Below are positions 30,299 to 39,122 of a stretch of DNA of 64,000 bases, piece by piece. The notes beneath the pieces were generated by a model. It did no database searches. It was not told the origin of the DNA and was given only the letters and a program-made list of their open reading frames with translations. Numbering within the stretch: the first letter of the stretch is position 1; each line of letters starts with the position of its first letter. This DNA is from Hyphomicrobiales bacterium. Lineage in GTDB: Bacteria > Pseudomonadota > Alphaproteobacteria > Rhizobiales > Xanthobacteraceae. The position numbers were made by a program, and so were the translations under genes. Where the stretch lies: the NCBI GenBank assembly GCA_017305535.1, contig JAFKKN010000007.1, positions 248,001 through 312,000 of the forward strand. Reading direction: 5' to 3'.

Positions 30299-32059
30299 TT
30301 ATGCGGCTTTCGCCAGCCGTCCGGCGTCGATGGCCTCGATCTGCAACGCCATGTAGCGGCTGTAGATGCGGCATTGCGAGAACGCACCGCCGGTGAACCA
30401 CAGGCCTGGCTGTTTCGTGCGCACCCACATGTTGCGTAGCTCCTGCGTCGTCTCTTCAAAACCCCAGATGCGGCCGACCCGTTCGGCGACTTCATTGCCG
30501 AACAGCGTGCCGACCATGTGGCCCTGGCCTTTGTAGCCGGTGGCGAGCACCACGAGGTCGGCGTTACGCACCGTGCCGTCGGTCATCTCGACGCCGCCGG
30601 CGACGAACTGCTTGATGTCGGCGGCCTGAACGAGACCGATCTTGCCGTCCGCGATCAGTTCCGAGCAGCCGACGTTGAAGTAATAGCCGCCGCCACGCTG
30701 GCGGAATTTCAGCGGCCAGCCGGTGCCGCCTTCGCCGAATTCGAGGCGAAAGCCGGCCTTCTCCAGCCGTTGCAGCAACGGCGCGTCCAGCTTGCGCACC
30801 TCGTCGGTGATGATCTTGTGGGCGACCTTCATCACCGCCAGTGGCACCGATGAATTGAGCGTGTCGCGCACCTCGATGGGTGGGCCGTCGCCGAGATAGG
30901 TCTTGTCGTAAAGCTGCGCGCTGGGATCGACGTTGATCACCATGGTCGGGCTGCGCTGCACCATGGTGACATTGACGCCGTTGGCCTGCAGTTCCTGCGC
31001 GATGTCGTGCGCGCTGGTGCCGGTGCCGAGCACCAGTGCGGATTTGCCGGTCCAGTCCGCACCCTTGGTGAACCCGCTGGAATGCAGCACCGTGCCCTTG
31101 AAATTCTCGATGGTCGGAATCGTCGGAATGTTCGGCACGCTGCTGACGCTGGTGGCGAGCACGATATGCTTCGGGCGCAGCGTGCGCGGCGCCTGGCCCT
31201 CGCGGCGCACCGTGGCTTGCCACGTCGCGCTGGCGTCGTCATAGGTCGCGCCTTCGAAGGTGGTACGGGTCCAGAAATCGAGATCCATGCTCTCGACATA
31301 GGTTTCGAGCCAGTTGGCGATCTTGTCCTTCGGAATGTAATCCGGCCACGTCACCGGGAACGGCATGTAGCGGAGGTGATTCACCGGTGTCTTGTTGTGC
31401 AGCTTGAGGCCGTTGTAGCGCAGCCGCCAGTTGTCGCCGACGCGCTCCTCCTTGTCGACGATCAGCGCGTCGAAGCCGAGCCGCTTCAGTTCGACCGCCG
31501 CCGAGATGCCGGCATGGCCGCCGCCGACGATTAGTACGTCAGGCTCACGGTCTTCGTAGGCGAGCTGCTGCGCGCGTTCATCGAGCCAGCTTGCCTCGGC
31601 AAAATCGCGCGCGTGCGACACCGGTTCGTTGTCGCGACGACGCGCGGCGCAGATGCCGTCCATGTCGAGCAGCGTGGAGATCGTCCAGGCTTGCGGATGA
31701 TCGCCCGGCAGCAGCCGGACGACGCCGAGCCCGGCGCCGTTCGCGGAGACGAAGCGGAAAATCGCCTCGACCACCTCGTGCCCGGCGACGGTGGCGCGGC
31801 GCGGTGCCAGAAGGTCGTCGGCGACGCCGAAGTCCCGCGCCTTGGCCTCACCGGCATCGCGCAGCAAGGTGTCGCAGATCGTGTCGCGGCCGCTTTGGGT
31901 GAAGATGTCCCACGACAGCCCGCAGAGGTTGCGCCAGTGGCAATCGGTTGCGAACAGCGCCGCGAGCGCCGCTTTGTCTCCGTTGCCGAGCGACTGGTTG
32001 AAGGCCGCGACCCAAGTTCGCGCCTGCTGCTCCGCCGGAGCGTCCACCTTGCTCAGCAT
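30299..32059 (-). CDS. Flavin-dependent monooxygenase with NTF2-like N-domain
   Basis: A 586-residue soluble flavoprotein. Residues of about 8-140 form an NTF2/SnoaL-like domain (TWVAAFNQSLGNGDKAALAAL). The FAD motif GGGHAG lies at 179-184, the NADPH motif GTGTSA at 345-350, and the class B fingerprint F320-x-G-x-x-x-H326-x-x-x-F330 between them. Ending the fingerprint in F, not W-P/D, points to an FMO/YUCCA-like enzyme rather than a classical Baeyer-Villiger monooxygenase. ATG 32059 has GGAAGGA six bases upstream; several earlier starts are possible. A LysR operator copy lies 60-100 bases upstream, and the LysR gene itself is next on the same strand. Confidence 0.85.
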   Translation of the reverse strand: MLSKVDAPAEQQARTWVAAFNQSLGNGDKAALAALFATDCHWRNLCGLSWDIFTQSGRDTICDTLLRDAGEAKARDFGVADDLLAPRRATVAGHEVVEAIFRFVSANGAGLGVVRLLPGDHPQAWTISTLLDMDGICAARRRDNEPVSHARDFAEASWLDERAQQLAYEDREPDVLIVGGGHAGISAAVELKRLGFDALIVDKEERVGDNWRLRYNGLKLHNKTPVNHLRYMPFPVTWPDYIPKDKIANWLETYVESMDLDFWTRTTFEGATYDDASATWQATVRREGQAPRTLRPKHIVLATSVSSVPNIPTIPTIENFKGTVLHSSGFTKGADWTGKSALVLGTGTSAHDIAQELQANGVNVTMVQRSPTMVINVDPSAQLYDKTYLGDGPPIEVRDTLNSSVPLAVMKVAHKIITDEVRKLDAPLLQRLEKAGFRLEFGEGGTGWPLKFRQRGGGYYFNVGCSELIADGKIGLVQAADIKQFVAGGVEMTDGTVRNADLVVLATGYKGQGHMVGTLFGNEVAERVGRIWGFEETTQELRNMWVRTKQPGLWFTGGAFSQCRIYSRYMALQIEAIDAGRLAKAA

Positions 32060-32120
32060 TGCGGGTCCTTCCATTCTGGCTGTTTGTGTCATCCCACCCA
32101 ACGGAATGACGCGGATGGTT

Positions 32121-32162
32121 TCAACTAACAGAAAGTCATTCGTCGATAATGTTTTGTAATGG
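32121..32162 (-). promoter_or_regulatory. LysR-type operator/promoter, copy 2
   Basis: Read on the minus strand: CCATTACAAAAC, then ATTAT-CGACGA-ATGA, then CTTTCTGTTAGTTGAAA. It differs from copy 3 by only a handful of bases over about 40 and points toward the monooxygenase gene. TTGAAA at its end is a likely -35 element. Confidence 0.75.
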
Positions 32163-32197
32163 GTGGTGCGCGGATCGTGGGAATCCGCCGATCTTCC

Positions 32198-33097
32198 TCA
32201 AACCGTTTTGGCGAATTCGGCGGCGCTCTTGCGCAGCCAGCTCAGGAAGCTGCGGCCCTTGCGGTTGAGCGGCCGGTTCTTCGGCCACACCACGTAATGC
32301 GCCAGCCGCCGCTCGAACGGCGCGTTGAACAGCGGCACCAGGGTTCCGTCGCGCAGTTCGTTCTGGAGCAGATGGATTTGCCCCATCGCGACGCCGACGC
32401 CTTCCACGGCCGCCTGATAGGTCAGGATCGAGGTGGAGAAGCTGATGCCGTCTTCCGACAGCAGATCGGTGCGATGCACGGCGGCGAGCCAGTCGTGCCA
32501 GTCGGTGCGGCGATAATGCGAATGCAGCATTGGCACCTTTTTCAAATCGTCGAGTTCCACGAGTCGCGATTTCGCCAGCAGCTTTGGGCTGCATACCGGC
32601 TGGATCAGATCCTTGAACAGCAGTTCCGTTTCGGCGCCACGCCACTGGCCGTTGCCGAACTGGATGGCGAGATCGACATTGTCCTTTTCGAAATCGACCG
32701 GCGCGACGACGTTGCTGATGTTGAGCTTGATGTTGGGATAGGTGACGTAGAACGACGGCAGCCGGTGGATCAGCCACTTCGACGCGAAGGTGGTGTAGGT
32801 ACGCACGTTGAGCGGCTCGATTTTCCGCGTCGCCGTGAGGTTGGCGGAGGCGCTGGCGATGATCTGGAACGCCGGAGAAATTTGCCGGTGAAACTGCTCG
32901 CCGACCGAGGTGAGGCGGATGCCCTGCTTGTCGCGCTCGAACAACCGGACGCCGAGATAGTTTTCCAGCGTCTGGATTTGCCGGCTCACCGCCGGCTGGG
33001 TCACGCGCAGCTTCTGCGCCGCCTTGGTGAAGCTGCCAAGGCGCGCGGTGATCTCGAAAACATGAAGCGGATTCAAGGGCGGCATCGCTTCGCGCAT
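32198..33097 (-). CDS. LysR-family regulator (GcvA-like), probable local activator
   Basis: A 299-residue LysR-type regulator. The HTH is PLHVFEITARLGSFTKAAQKL-RVTQPAVSRQIQTLE, with LGVRLFERDKQGIRLT after it. The effector domain begins near residue 90 and has NVDLAIQFGNGQW and GVGVAMGQIHLL. The sequence resembles the GcvA/AmpR branch. ATG 33097 has GGAG upstream. The gene is flanked on both sides by near-identical operator copies, one shared with the divergent acyl-CoA operon and one before the monooxygenase gene, and this strongly suggests it controls both and itself. Confidence 0.9.
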   Translation of the reverse strand: MREAMPPLNPLHVFEITARLGSFTKAAQKLRVTQPAVSRQIQTLENYLGVRLFERDKQGIRLTSVGEQFHRQISPAFQIIASASANLTATRKIEPLNVRTYTTFASKWLIHRLPSFYVTYPNIKLNISNVVAPVDFEKDNVDLAIQFGNGQWRGAETELLFKDLIQPVCSPKLLAKSRLVELDDLKKVPMLHSHYRRTDWHDWLAAVHRTDLLSEDGISFSTSILTYQAAVEGVGVAMGQIHLLQNELRDGTLVPLFNAPFERRLAHYVVWPKNRPLNRKGRSFLSWLRKSAAEFAKTV

Positions 33098-33106
33098 CGG
33101 GAGTCT

Positions 33107-33147
33107 CCATTACAAAAACTTATAGACGAATAATCTTTCTGTAGTTG
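33107..33147 (+). promoter_or_regulatory. LysR-type operator/promoter, copy 3
   Basis: CCATTACAAAAAC, then TTAT-AGACGA-ATAA (33120-33133), then TCTTTCTGTAGTTGCG. It lies in the 95-base region between the LysR gene and the divergent acyl-CoA dehydrogenase operon, 10 bases from the LysR start, so it could serve both activation and autorepression. Confidence 0.78.
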
Positions 33148-33192
33148 CGCGTCAAACCCGCTTCGCGAGACAAGGCTTGCGAAACTTCAAGC

Positions 33193-34371
33193 ATGGACGG
33201 CCCGGCAATGATCGACGATTTGAGCGAGGAACAGCGCGCGTTTGCCGAGTCGGTTCGGCGGTTCGCGGAAGCGCATCTGGCGGCCGGCGCGCTGGCGCGC
33301 GCGCACGATCCGCGTTTCCCGTTCGACGTCGCGGAAAAGCTGGCGAAGCAGGGCCTGCTTGGCATCACCTTCGACGAGAAGGACGGCGGGCAGGGCGGCA
33401 CCCTGATGGATGCGGTGATCGCCATTCAGGCTATCGCCTCGGTGTGCCCGCGCAGCGCCGACGTGGTGCAGGCCGGCAACTTCGGACCGATCCGCACGTT
33501 CGTGGAATACGCCAGCGACGACCAGAAGCAGCGTTTCCTGCCGGATCTGCTGGCGGGGCGCAGCGTCATCAGCCTCGGCATGAGCGAGCCCGACGCCGGC
33601 TCCGCGGTCACCGAACTGAAAACCTCGGCGCGGCAGGACGGCGATCATTACGTTATCAACGGCACCAAGGTGTTTGGCACCCACAGCCCCGATGCGTCGG
33701 TGTTCCTGGTTTACGTGCGTTTCGCGTCCGGCGTGAACGGCATCGGCTCGGTGCTGATCGAGCGCGGCACGCCCGGCTTCACCATCGGCAAGCCGTCGCC
33801 GTTCATGAGCGGCGAGGAATGGTGCCAGCTTTATTTCGAGAACTGCCGGATTCCGGCGGCGAACGTGCTGCTCGGCATCGGCGGCTTCAAGAAACAGATC
33901 GCCGGTTTCAACGTCGAGCGGCTCGGCAATTCGTCGCGCGCGCTGGCGCTCGGCCGCTACGCTTTCAATCTCGCGCGCGAGCACGCGCTGGTGCGCCAGC
34001 AGTTCGGGCGGCCGCTGTGCGAGTTCCAGGGCTTGCAGTGGAAGTTCGCGGACATGGCGCTGAAGCTAGAATCCGCGCAGCTTTTGCTGTATCGCGCGGC
34101 GAGCGTCACCGATGGCCTGCCGACCGCGTTCGATACCGCGCTGGCGAAACTGGCCTGCAATCAGGCCGGCTTTGACGTTGCCAATGAGGCCGTTCAGGTC
34201 ATGGGCGGCACCGGCTACAGCCAGGAGTCGCTGGCGGAATATTGCATGCGCCGGACGCGCGGCTGGATGATCGCCGGCGGCTCGACCGAAATTCTCAAGA
34301 ACCGCATCGCCGAACACGTTTTCGAGCGGCGGTTCGATCAACGAAAGGCCGTGGCCCGTGCCGCAGAGTAG
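33193..34371 (+). CDS. Acyl-CoA dehydrogenase
   Basis: A 392-residue FAD enzyme oxidising an acyl-CoA to the enoyl-CoA. The N-domain begins DDLSEEQRAFAESVRRFAEAHL. The signature SLGMSEPDAGSAVTELKT matches the first family pattern, and QVMGGTGYSQESLAEYCMRR with GGSTEILKNRIAEH the second. Length is normal. The start is ATG 33193 or 33208; no strong ribosome site decides. The stop lies 14 bases inside the next gene, so the two are coupled. First gene of the LysR-linked operon. Confidence 0.9.
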   Translation: MDGPAMIDDLSEEQRAFAESVRRFAEAHLAAGALARAHDPRFPFDVAEKLAKQGLLGITFDEKDGGQGGTLMDAVIAIQAIASVCPRSADVVQAGNFGPIRTFVEYASDDQKQRFLPDLLAGRSVISLGMSEPDAGSAVTELKTSARQDGDHYVINGTKVFGTHSPDASVFLVYVRFASGVNGIGSVLIERGTPGFTIGKPSPFMSGEEWCQLYFENCRIPAANVLLGIGGFKKQIAGFNVERLGNSSRALALGRYAFNLAREHALVRQQFGRPLCEFQGLQWKFADMALKLESAQLLLYRAASVTDGLPTAFDTALAKLACNQAGFDVANEAVQVMGGTGYSQESLAEYCMRRTRGWMIAGGSTEILKNRIAEHVFERRFDQRKAVARAAE

Positions 34372-36454
34372 AACGCTGGCGCCGTCGCCGATGCTGTCGC
34401 GGGCGTTGCTCGCGCCGAAGAGCATTGCGATCGTCGGCGCGTCGGCCGATCCCTCGAAGGTGGCGGCGCGGCCGCTGCAATATCTGCGGCAGGCCGGCTA
34501 TGCCGGTACGATCTATCCGATCAATGCGCGACGCGACACCGTGCTCGGCGAGCGCGCGTGGCCGTCGCTCGATGCGTTGCCGGAGGCGCCGGATCATGCC
34601 TTCATTCTCGCCGGTGCCGACGGCGTGCTCGATGCGGTGCGCGAATGCGCGGCGCGCGGCGTCAAGGTCGCCACCATTCTGGCGACGGGTTTCGCCGAGG
34701 CTGGCTACGAAGGCTTGCAGCGCGTCGATGCGTTGAAGAAAATCGTTTCCGAGACCGGCATTCGCATTCTCGGGCCGTCCAGCATCGGCGTCGTCAATTT
34801 TCATGCGAAAGCCTTGTTGACGGCTAACGCCGCGTTTGCCGAGCCGAACCTGCCGAGCGGCGGCGTGTTCGTCGCCTCGCACAGCGGCAGCATGCTTGGC
34901 GCGCTGGTGTCGCGCGGCAAGGCGCGGTCGGTCGGCTTCGCCGGCTTGGTTTCCGTGGGCAACGAGATCGATCTGACGCTCGGCGAAATCTGCGCGATGA
35001 CGCTCGATGATCCGGCGGTGACCGGCTACATGCTGTTCCTCGAAAGCTTGCGCCACGCCGACGACCTGCGCCGCTTCGCGGTGGCGGCGGCGGAACGCGG
35101 CAAGCCGGTGGTTGCCTACAAGCTCGGCCGCTCGCAGCAGGGCGCGGAACTGGCGCTGTCGCACACCGGCGCGCTCGCCGGCGAGGACGACATCGCGGGC
35201 GCCTTCCTGTCTGATTGCGGCATCGCGCGCGTCGAAAATTTCGAAGCGTTGCTGGAAACCCTGCCGTTGCTCGGCCGTATTCCGGCGGGCACGGTGCGCG
35301 GTCGCGCGCCGCGCGTCGGCGTGGTGACCACCACCGGCGGCGGCGCGGCGATGGTGGTGGATGGCCTCGCATTGCGTGGCGTCGATGTGACGTGCCCGAG
35401 CGATGACACGTTCGCGCGGTTGCAGAACGCCGGCGTCAGCGTCGAGCGCGGCGTGCTGGTCGATCTCACCATGGCCGGAACGCGGCCCGATGTGATGAAA
35501 GCCGCGCTCGACGTGATGCTGTCGGCACCGGAGTTCGATCTGGTCGTCGCAGTCACCGGTTCATCGGCGCGCTTCCGCCCCGAGCTCGCGGTGAAGCCGG
35601 TGGTCGAAAGCGCCTCAACTAACAAGCCGCTGGTCTCGTTTCTCGCGCCCGACGCGCCGGAGGCGCTGGCGATGTTATCGCAAGCGAACGTTCCGAATTT
35701 CAGAACGCCGGAAGCCTGCGCCGATGCGATCGCCGCGGCTTTCGCGCGTCGCGTAGCAGTTGCGCCGATCGATGTTTCGCGTTCTGTCAGGCGCAACAAA
35801 TCAGCGCAGTTGAACGAGCGCGACGCCTATGCTCTGTTCGCGCGCGTCGGCGTGCCGCACGCAGCATCGGTGGTGCTGCCTGTCGATGCGACGACGATTG
35901 ATCTGCCGTTCGAGTGCCCGGTGGTGGTGAAGCTGTTGTCCGAGACGATTGCACACAAGAGCGATGTCGGTGGCGTGGTGTTGAATGTTCGCGATGCCGC
36001 GGGCGTCAAGGCCGCGATGACGTCGATTGCCGCGTCGGTGCGTAAGGCATCGCCGGACGCCGATGCGTCTCAAGTCATCGTGCAGCCGATGATGTCGGGG
36101 CTTGGCGAGTTGTTGCTGGGCTATCGCAAGGATGCCGATGCCGGCCCGGTGGTGTTGCTCGCCGCCGGCGGCATCTACACCGAGATCTATCGCGACCGCA
36201 GCATCCGTCTGGCGCCGGTGACGCTGGAAACCGCGCGGGAGATGATTTCCGAACTGGCGATCGTGAAAGCGCTGCAAGGCTTTCGCGGCCGACCGAAGGG
36301 CGATCTCGAAGGTGTCGCGCACGCCATCGTCGCGCTGTCGCGGCTCGCGCTCGACGAGGAGCACGACGTCGCCGACGCCGAGATCAATCCGCTGCTGGTG
36401 CGGCGTGAGGGCGAGGGCGTGGTGGCGCTCGATGCATTGGTGAGGCTCGCGTGA
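34358..36454 (+). CDS. ADP-forming acyl-CoA synthetase (acetate-CoA ligase family)
   Basis: A 698-residue fused alpha-beta NDP-forming acyl-CoA ligase. The CoA-binding domain comes first (SIAIVGASADPSKVAARPLQYL). The succinyl-CoA-ligase-like domains follow, with SHSGSMLGAL and the phosphohistidine-type motif LSHTGALAGED. The ATP-grasp domain is at the C-terminus (from about residue 480, DAYALFARVGVPHAAS; PVVVKLLSETIAHKSDVGGVVL). It activates a carboxylic acid to its CoA ester. GTG 34358 overlaps the dehydrogenase gene by 14 bases. Paired with that dehydrogenase it suggests beta-oxidation-type processing of an unusual acid. Confidence 0.88.
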   Translation: MPQSRTLAPSPMLSRALLAPKSIAIVGASADPSKVAARPLQYLRQAGYAGTIYPINARRDTVLGERAWPSLDALPEAPDHAFILAGADGVLDAVRECAARGVKVATILATGFAEAGYEGLQRVDALKKIVSETGIRILGPSSIGVVNFHAKALLTANAAFAEPNLPSGGVFVASHSGSMLGALVSRGKARSVGFAGLVSVGNEIDLTLGEICAMTLDDPAVTGYMLFLESLRHADDLRRFAVAAAERGKPVVAYKLGRSQQGAELALSHTGALAGEDDIAGAFLSDCGIARVENFEALLETLPLLGRIPAGTVRGRAPRVGVVTTTGGGAAMVVDGLALRGVDVTCPSDDTFARLQNAGVSVERGVLVDLTMAGTRPDVMKAALDVMLSAPEFDLVVAVTGSSARFRPELAVKPVVESASTNKPLVSFLAPDAPEALAMLSQANVPNFRTPEACADAIAAAFARRVAVAPIDVSRSVRRNKSAQLNERDAYALFARVGVPHAASVVLPVDATTIDLPFECPVVVKLLSETIAHKSDVGGVVLNVRDAAGVKAAMTSIAASVRKASPDADASQVIVQPMMSGLGELLLGYRKDADAGPVVLLAAGGIYTEIYRDRSIRLAPVTLETAREMISELAIVKALQGFRGRPKGDLEGVAHAIVALSRLALDEEHDVADAEINPLLVRREGEGVVALDALVRLA

Positions 36455-36455
36455 C

Positions 36456-36836
36456 ATGACTATGGCTGCGATCGAACAATTGCCGGACCGCGTGAACGCC
36501 GACGCACCGCTGGTGCGGCGAGGCCGTTTTCTCACGACGCGTTTCCTGCTCGAGGTCGGCGACACGCAGTGGCTGATCGGCGTGCAGGACGGAAAGATCG
36601 TCTCCGTCGAGCGCGGGCCGTTCGTGATGCCGTCGTGGTCATTCGCGTTGCGCGCATCGGATAGCGAGTGGCAAACCTTCTGGAGCGCCAATCCGCCGCC
36701 CGGCCATCACGACCTGATGGCGCTGATCAAACGCCGCGCGCTCAAGGCAGAGGGCGATCTGCAGGTCTTCATGGCTTACTTGCGTTACTTTAAGGACGTG
36801 CTGGCCAAGTTGCGCGCGCAAGAGGTGGCAGCATGA
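36456..36836 (+). CDS. Small SCP2-like protein (module copy 1)
   Basis: A 126-residue soluble protein. The layout is strand-rich (FLTTRFLLEVGDTQWLIGVQDGKIVSVERGPF), then SFALRASDSEWQTFWSANPPPGHHDLMALIKRR and a final LKAEGDLQVFMAYLRYFKDVL. This resembles the sterol-carrier-protein-2 fold, in which a lipidic or acyl ligand is held. No catalytic motif is visible. It starts one base after the ligase stop and overlaps the hydrolase gene by four bases. A clear paralogue with the same neighbour lies at 44941-45384. Domain assignment is by pattern only. Confidence 0.72.
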   Translation: MTMAAIEQLPDRVNADAPLVRRGRFLTTRFLLEVGDTQWLIGVQDGKIVSVERGPFVMPSWSFALRASDSEWQTFWSANPPPGHHDLMALIKRRALKAEGDLQVFMAYLRYFKDVLAKLRAQEVAA

Positions 36837-37702
36837 GCGCCGCGTTCGAACCCGTCATCGGCCGTTATCTGAACCTGACGCTGCTCGGCAAGCCGCATCG
36901 GCTTTATGTCGAGGAAGCCGGGCAGGGCGTGCCGCTATTGTGCCTGCACACCGCCGGCGCCGACGGTCGCCAGTATCGCGGTCTGATGAACGATCCGGAC
37001 ATCACCGCGAACCATCGCGTCATCGCCTTCGATATGCCGTGGCACGGCAAGTCGTCGCCGCCGGCCGGCTGGCATGACGAGGAATACAGGCTCACCTCGC
37101 AGGATTACACCGCGATGATCCTCGCGGTGATGGATGCGCTGGAACTCGATCGCCCCATCGTGATGGGTTGTTCGATCGGCGGCCGCATCGTGCTGCATCT
37201 GGCGCTGGAGCATCCCGAGCGGTTTCGCGGCATCGTCGGCCTGCAAGCCGGCGCGCATGTCGATCCGTATTACGATCTGAATTTCCTGCATCGCGCCGAT
37301 GTGCATGGCGGCGAAGTCTGCGCGGCGATCGTGTCGGGCCTGGTCGGCCCGCGCACGCCGGAGAAGGAGCGCTGGGAAACGCTGTGGCATTACATGCAAG
37401 GCGGCCCTGGCGTGTTCAAGGGCGATCTCTATTTCTACAAGATCGATGGTGATATCCGCGATCGCGTGGCGCGGATCGACACGACACGCTGTCCGCTGTT
37501 CCTGCTGTCGGGCGAATACGATTATTCGTGCACGCCGGAAGAAACGCTGGCGGTGGCGAAGTCGGTCGCGGGGTCAGAAGCCACCATCATGAAGGGACTC
37601 GGTCATTTCCCGATGAGTGAGGATCCGCAAACATTCATCAATTACCTGAAACCGGTGCTGCAAAAGATCGATGCGATCGCGCAGCAGCGACAGACGACGT
37701 GA
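36833..37702 (+). CDS. Alpha/beta hydrolase (module copy 1)
   Basis: A 289-residue cytoplasmic serine hydrolase. The oxyanion HTAGADGRQ region, nucleophile S114 in MGCSIGGRIVL, D230 in LLSGEYDYSC and H258 in GLGHFPMSE form a complete catalytic triad. It is of the fluoroacetate dehalogenase/ester hydrolase/C-C hydrolase superfamily, but the nucleophile is Ser, so an esterase, lactonase or C-C hydrolase is likely. Coupled to the SCP2-like gene (ATGA overlap). Its paralogue at 45381-46238 shares long identical blocks such as VHGGEVCAA and FKGDLYFY. Confidence 0.87.
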   Translation: MSAAFEPVIGRYLNLTLLGKPHRLYVEEAGQGVPLLCLHTAGADGRQYRGLMNDPDITANHRVIAFDMPWHGKSSPPAGWHDEEYRLTSQDYTAMILAVMDALELDRPIVMGCSIGGRIVLHLALEHPERFRGIVGLQAGAHVDPYYDLNFLHRADVHGGEVCAAIVSGLVGPRTPEKERWETLWHYMQGGPGVFKGDLYFYKIDGDIRDRVARIDTTRCPLFLLSGEYDYSCTPEETLAVAKSVAGSEATIMKGLGHFPMSEDPQTFINYLKPVLQKIDAIAQQRQTT

Positions 37703-37745
37703 CGTTTTCAACGCCACCGAACGTGGCTGGGAGGGAGAGAGGACG

Positions 37746-38954
37746 ATGCTGAAATCACTATCGATCGCCGCAATGACAATAGCTGTCCTGGGCTCGGTTG
37801 CTCAGGCTCAGGAAAAACCGCCGATCAAGATCGCGGTCGTTAACGATCAGGGCGGCGTTTACATGGAAGCCGGCGGGCCGGGCTCCGGCGTCGCCGCGAA
37901 GCTCGCGGCCGAGGCGTTCGGCGGCGAAGTGCTGGGCCGCAAGATCGAGGTGATTGTGCTCGATCACCAGAACAAGGCTGATATCGCGGCGTCGCTGACC
38001 CGCAAGCTGATCGAGGTCGACAAGGTCGACCTGCTGGCGGACGGTGCGTCGTCGGCGGCCGGTCTCGCCATGAACGAAGTCGCCAAGGCCGCGAAGAAGA
38101 TCTTCGTCGTGTCCGGTCCGGCGGCGACCAACTTCACCGGCGCGGCGTGCTCGCCGACCACGTTCCACTTCAACTACGACACCTACGCGCTGGCCAACGG
38201 CACCGGCAAGGCGATCGTGAAGCAGGGCGGCGACAGCTGGTTCTTCTTGACCGCCGACTATGCCTTCGGTCACAGCCTGCAACGCGACGTCTCGCGTTTC
38301 GTCGAGGAGGCCGGCGGCAAGGTGGTGGGTTCGGTCAAGCATCCGCTCAACAGCTCGGACTTCTCGTCGTTCCTGCTGCAGGCGCAGGCCTCGAAGGCCA
38401 AGATCATCGGCCTCGCTAATGCCGGCACCGACACTGTCAACTCGCTGAAGCAGGGCGCCGAGTTCGGCATCGTGCAGGGCGGGCAGAACTTCGCTGGCCT
38501 GCTGGTGTTTATCAGCGACGTGCATGCGCTCGGCCTCAAGGTGGCGCAGGGCCTGATCCTGACCACGTCCTACTACTGGGACCTCAACGATCAGACCCGT
38601 GCGTTCTCCGAGAAGTTCGGCAAGCAGATGGGCGGCCGGATGCCGACCATGGTGAACATGGGCGTTTACAGCGGCGTCACGCACTTCCTGCGCGCGGTGA
38701 AGGAAGCCGGCACCACCGATAGCGAAGTGGTGGCCAAGAAGATGCACGAGATGCGCGTCAACGACGTCTACAACAAGGATGTCGAGATCCGCCCCGACGG
38801 CCGCGTGCTGCACGACATGTATCTGGTGAAGGTGAAGTCGCCGGAGCAGTCGAAGAAGCCCTACGACTACTATGAAGTTCTCGCCAAGATCCCGGGTAAT
38901 GAAGCCTTCCGTCCGCTGTCGGAAAGCGAATGCCCGCTGGTCAAGAAGAACTGA
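37746..38954 (+). CDS. ABC transporter solute-binding protein (branched-chain amino-acid type)
   Basis: A 402-residue periplasmic binding protein of the LivJ/Peripla_BP_6 type. Residues 1-22 are a signal peptide (LSIAAMTIAVLGSVAQAQ). The mature part starts PPIKIAVVNDQGGVYMEAGGPGSG, with DLLADGASSAAGLAMNEVAK and SWFFLTADYAFGHSL as the usual family blocks. Ligand unknown; relatives bind amino acids, aromatic acids or amides. No permease or ATPase gene lies anywhere in this window, so it depends on a transporter encoded elsewhere. GGGAGGGAGAGG precedes the ATG. A perfect stem-loop follows the stop. Confidence 0.9.
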   Translation: MLKSLSIAAMTIAVLGSVAQAQEKPPIKIAVVNDQGGVYMEAGGPGSGVAAKLAAEAFGGEVLGRKIEVIVLDHQNKADIAASLTRKLIEVDKVDLLADGASSAAGLAMNEVAKAAKKIFVVSGPAATNFTGAACSPTTFHFNYDTYALANGTGKAIVKQGGDSWFFLTADYAFGHSLQRDVSRFVEEAGGKVVGSVKHPLNSSDFSSFLLQAQASKAKIIGLANAGTDTVNSLKQGAEFGIVQGGQNFAGLLVFISDVHALGLKVAQGLILTTSYYWDLNDQTRAFSEKFGKQMGGRMPTMVNMGVYSGVTHFLRAVKEAGTTDSEVVAKKMHEMRVNDVYNKDVEIRPDGRVLHDMYLVKVKSPEQSKKPYDYYEVLAKIPGNEAFRPLSESECPLVKKN

Positions 38955-38965
38955 CGTGAGTTGCT

Positions 38966-39012
38966 GTGTCCCGTTCCGAGTCATCGGAACGGGACACCAG
39001 TTTCTTGTTTTG
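38966..39012 (+). terminator. Strong stem-loop after the solute-binding protein gene
   Basis: Perfect 14-bp stem GTGTCCCGTTCCGA / TCGGAACGGGACAC with a 4-base loop (38966-38997), followed by the T-rich CAGTTTCTTGTTTTG. It may terminate, or stabilise the abundant upstream message while reducing expression of the downstream dehydrogenase genes. Confidence 0.72.
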
Positions 39013-39122
39013 ACGCGTTTTTTTCACGCGAACCGGATTCCGCTTCGCTCGAAAACGCCGCGACGATTGCGGCCCTCTCGGGGCCGGAGTCTCCCAACGA
39101 AAGATCAAGGAAGGCAGACGGA

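Noticed and set aside
30299-32059. Calling the flavoprotein a Baeyer-Villiger monooxygenase
   Set aside because: The fingerprint ends in F rather than W-P/D, so an FMO/YUCCA-type assignment is safer.
33177-34175. A second plus-strand frame of 332 codons within the acyl-CoA dehydrogenase gene
   Set aside because: Arg-rich out-of-frame shadow; the dehydrogenase frame carries both family signatures.
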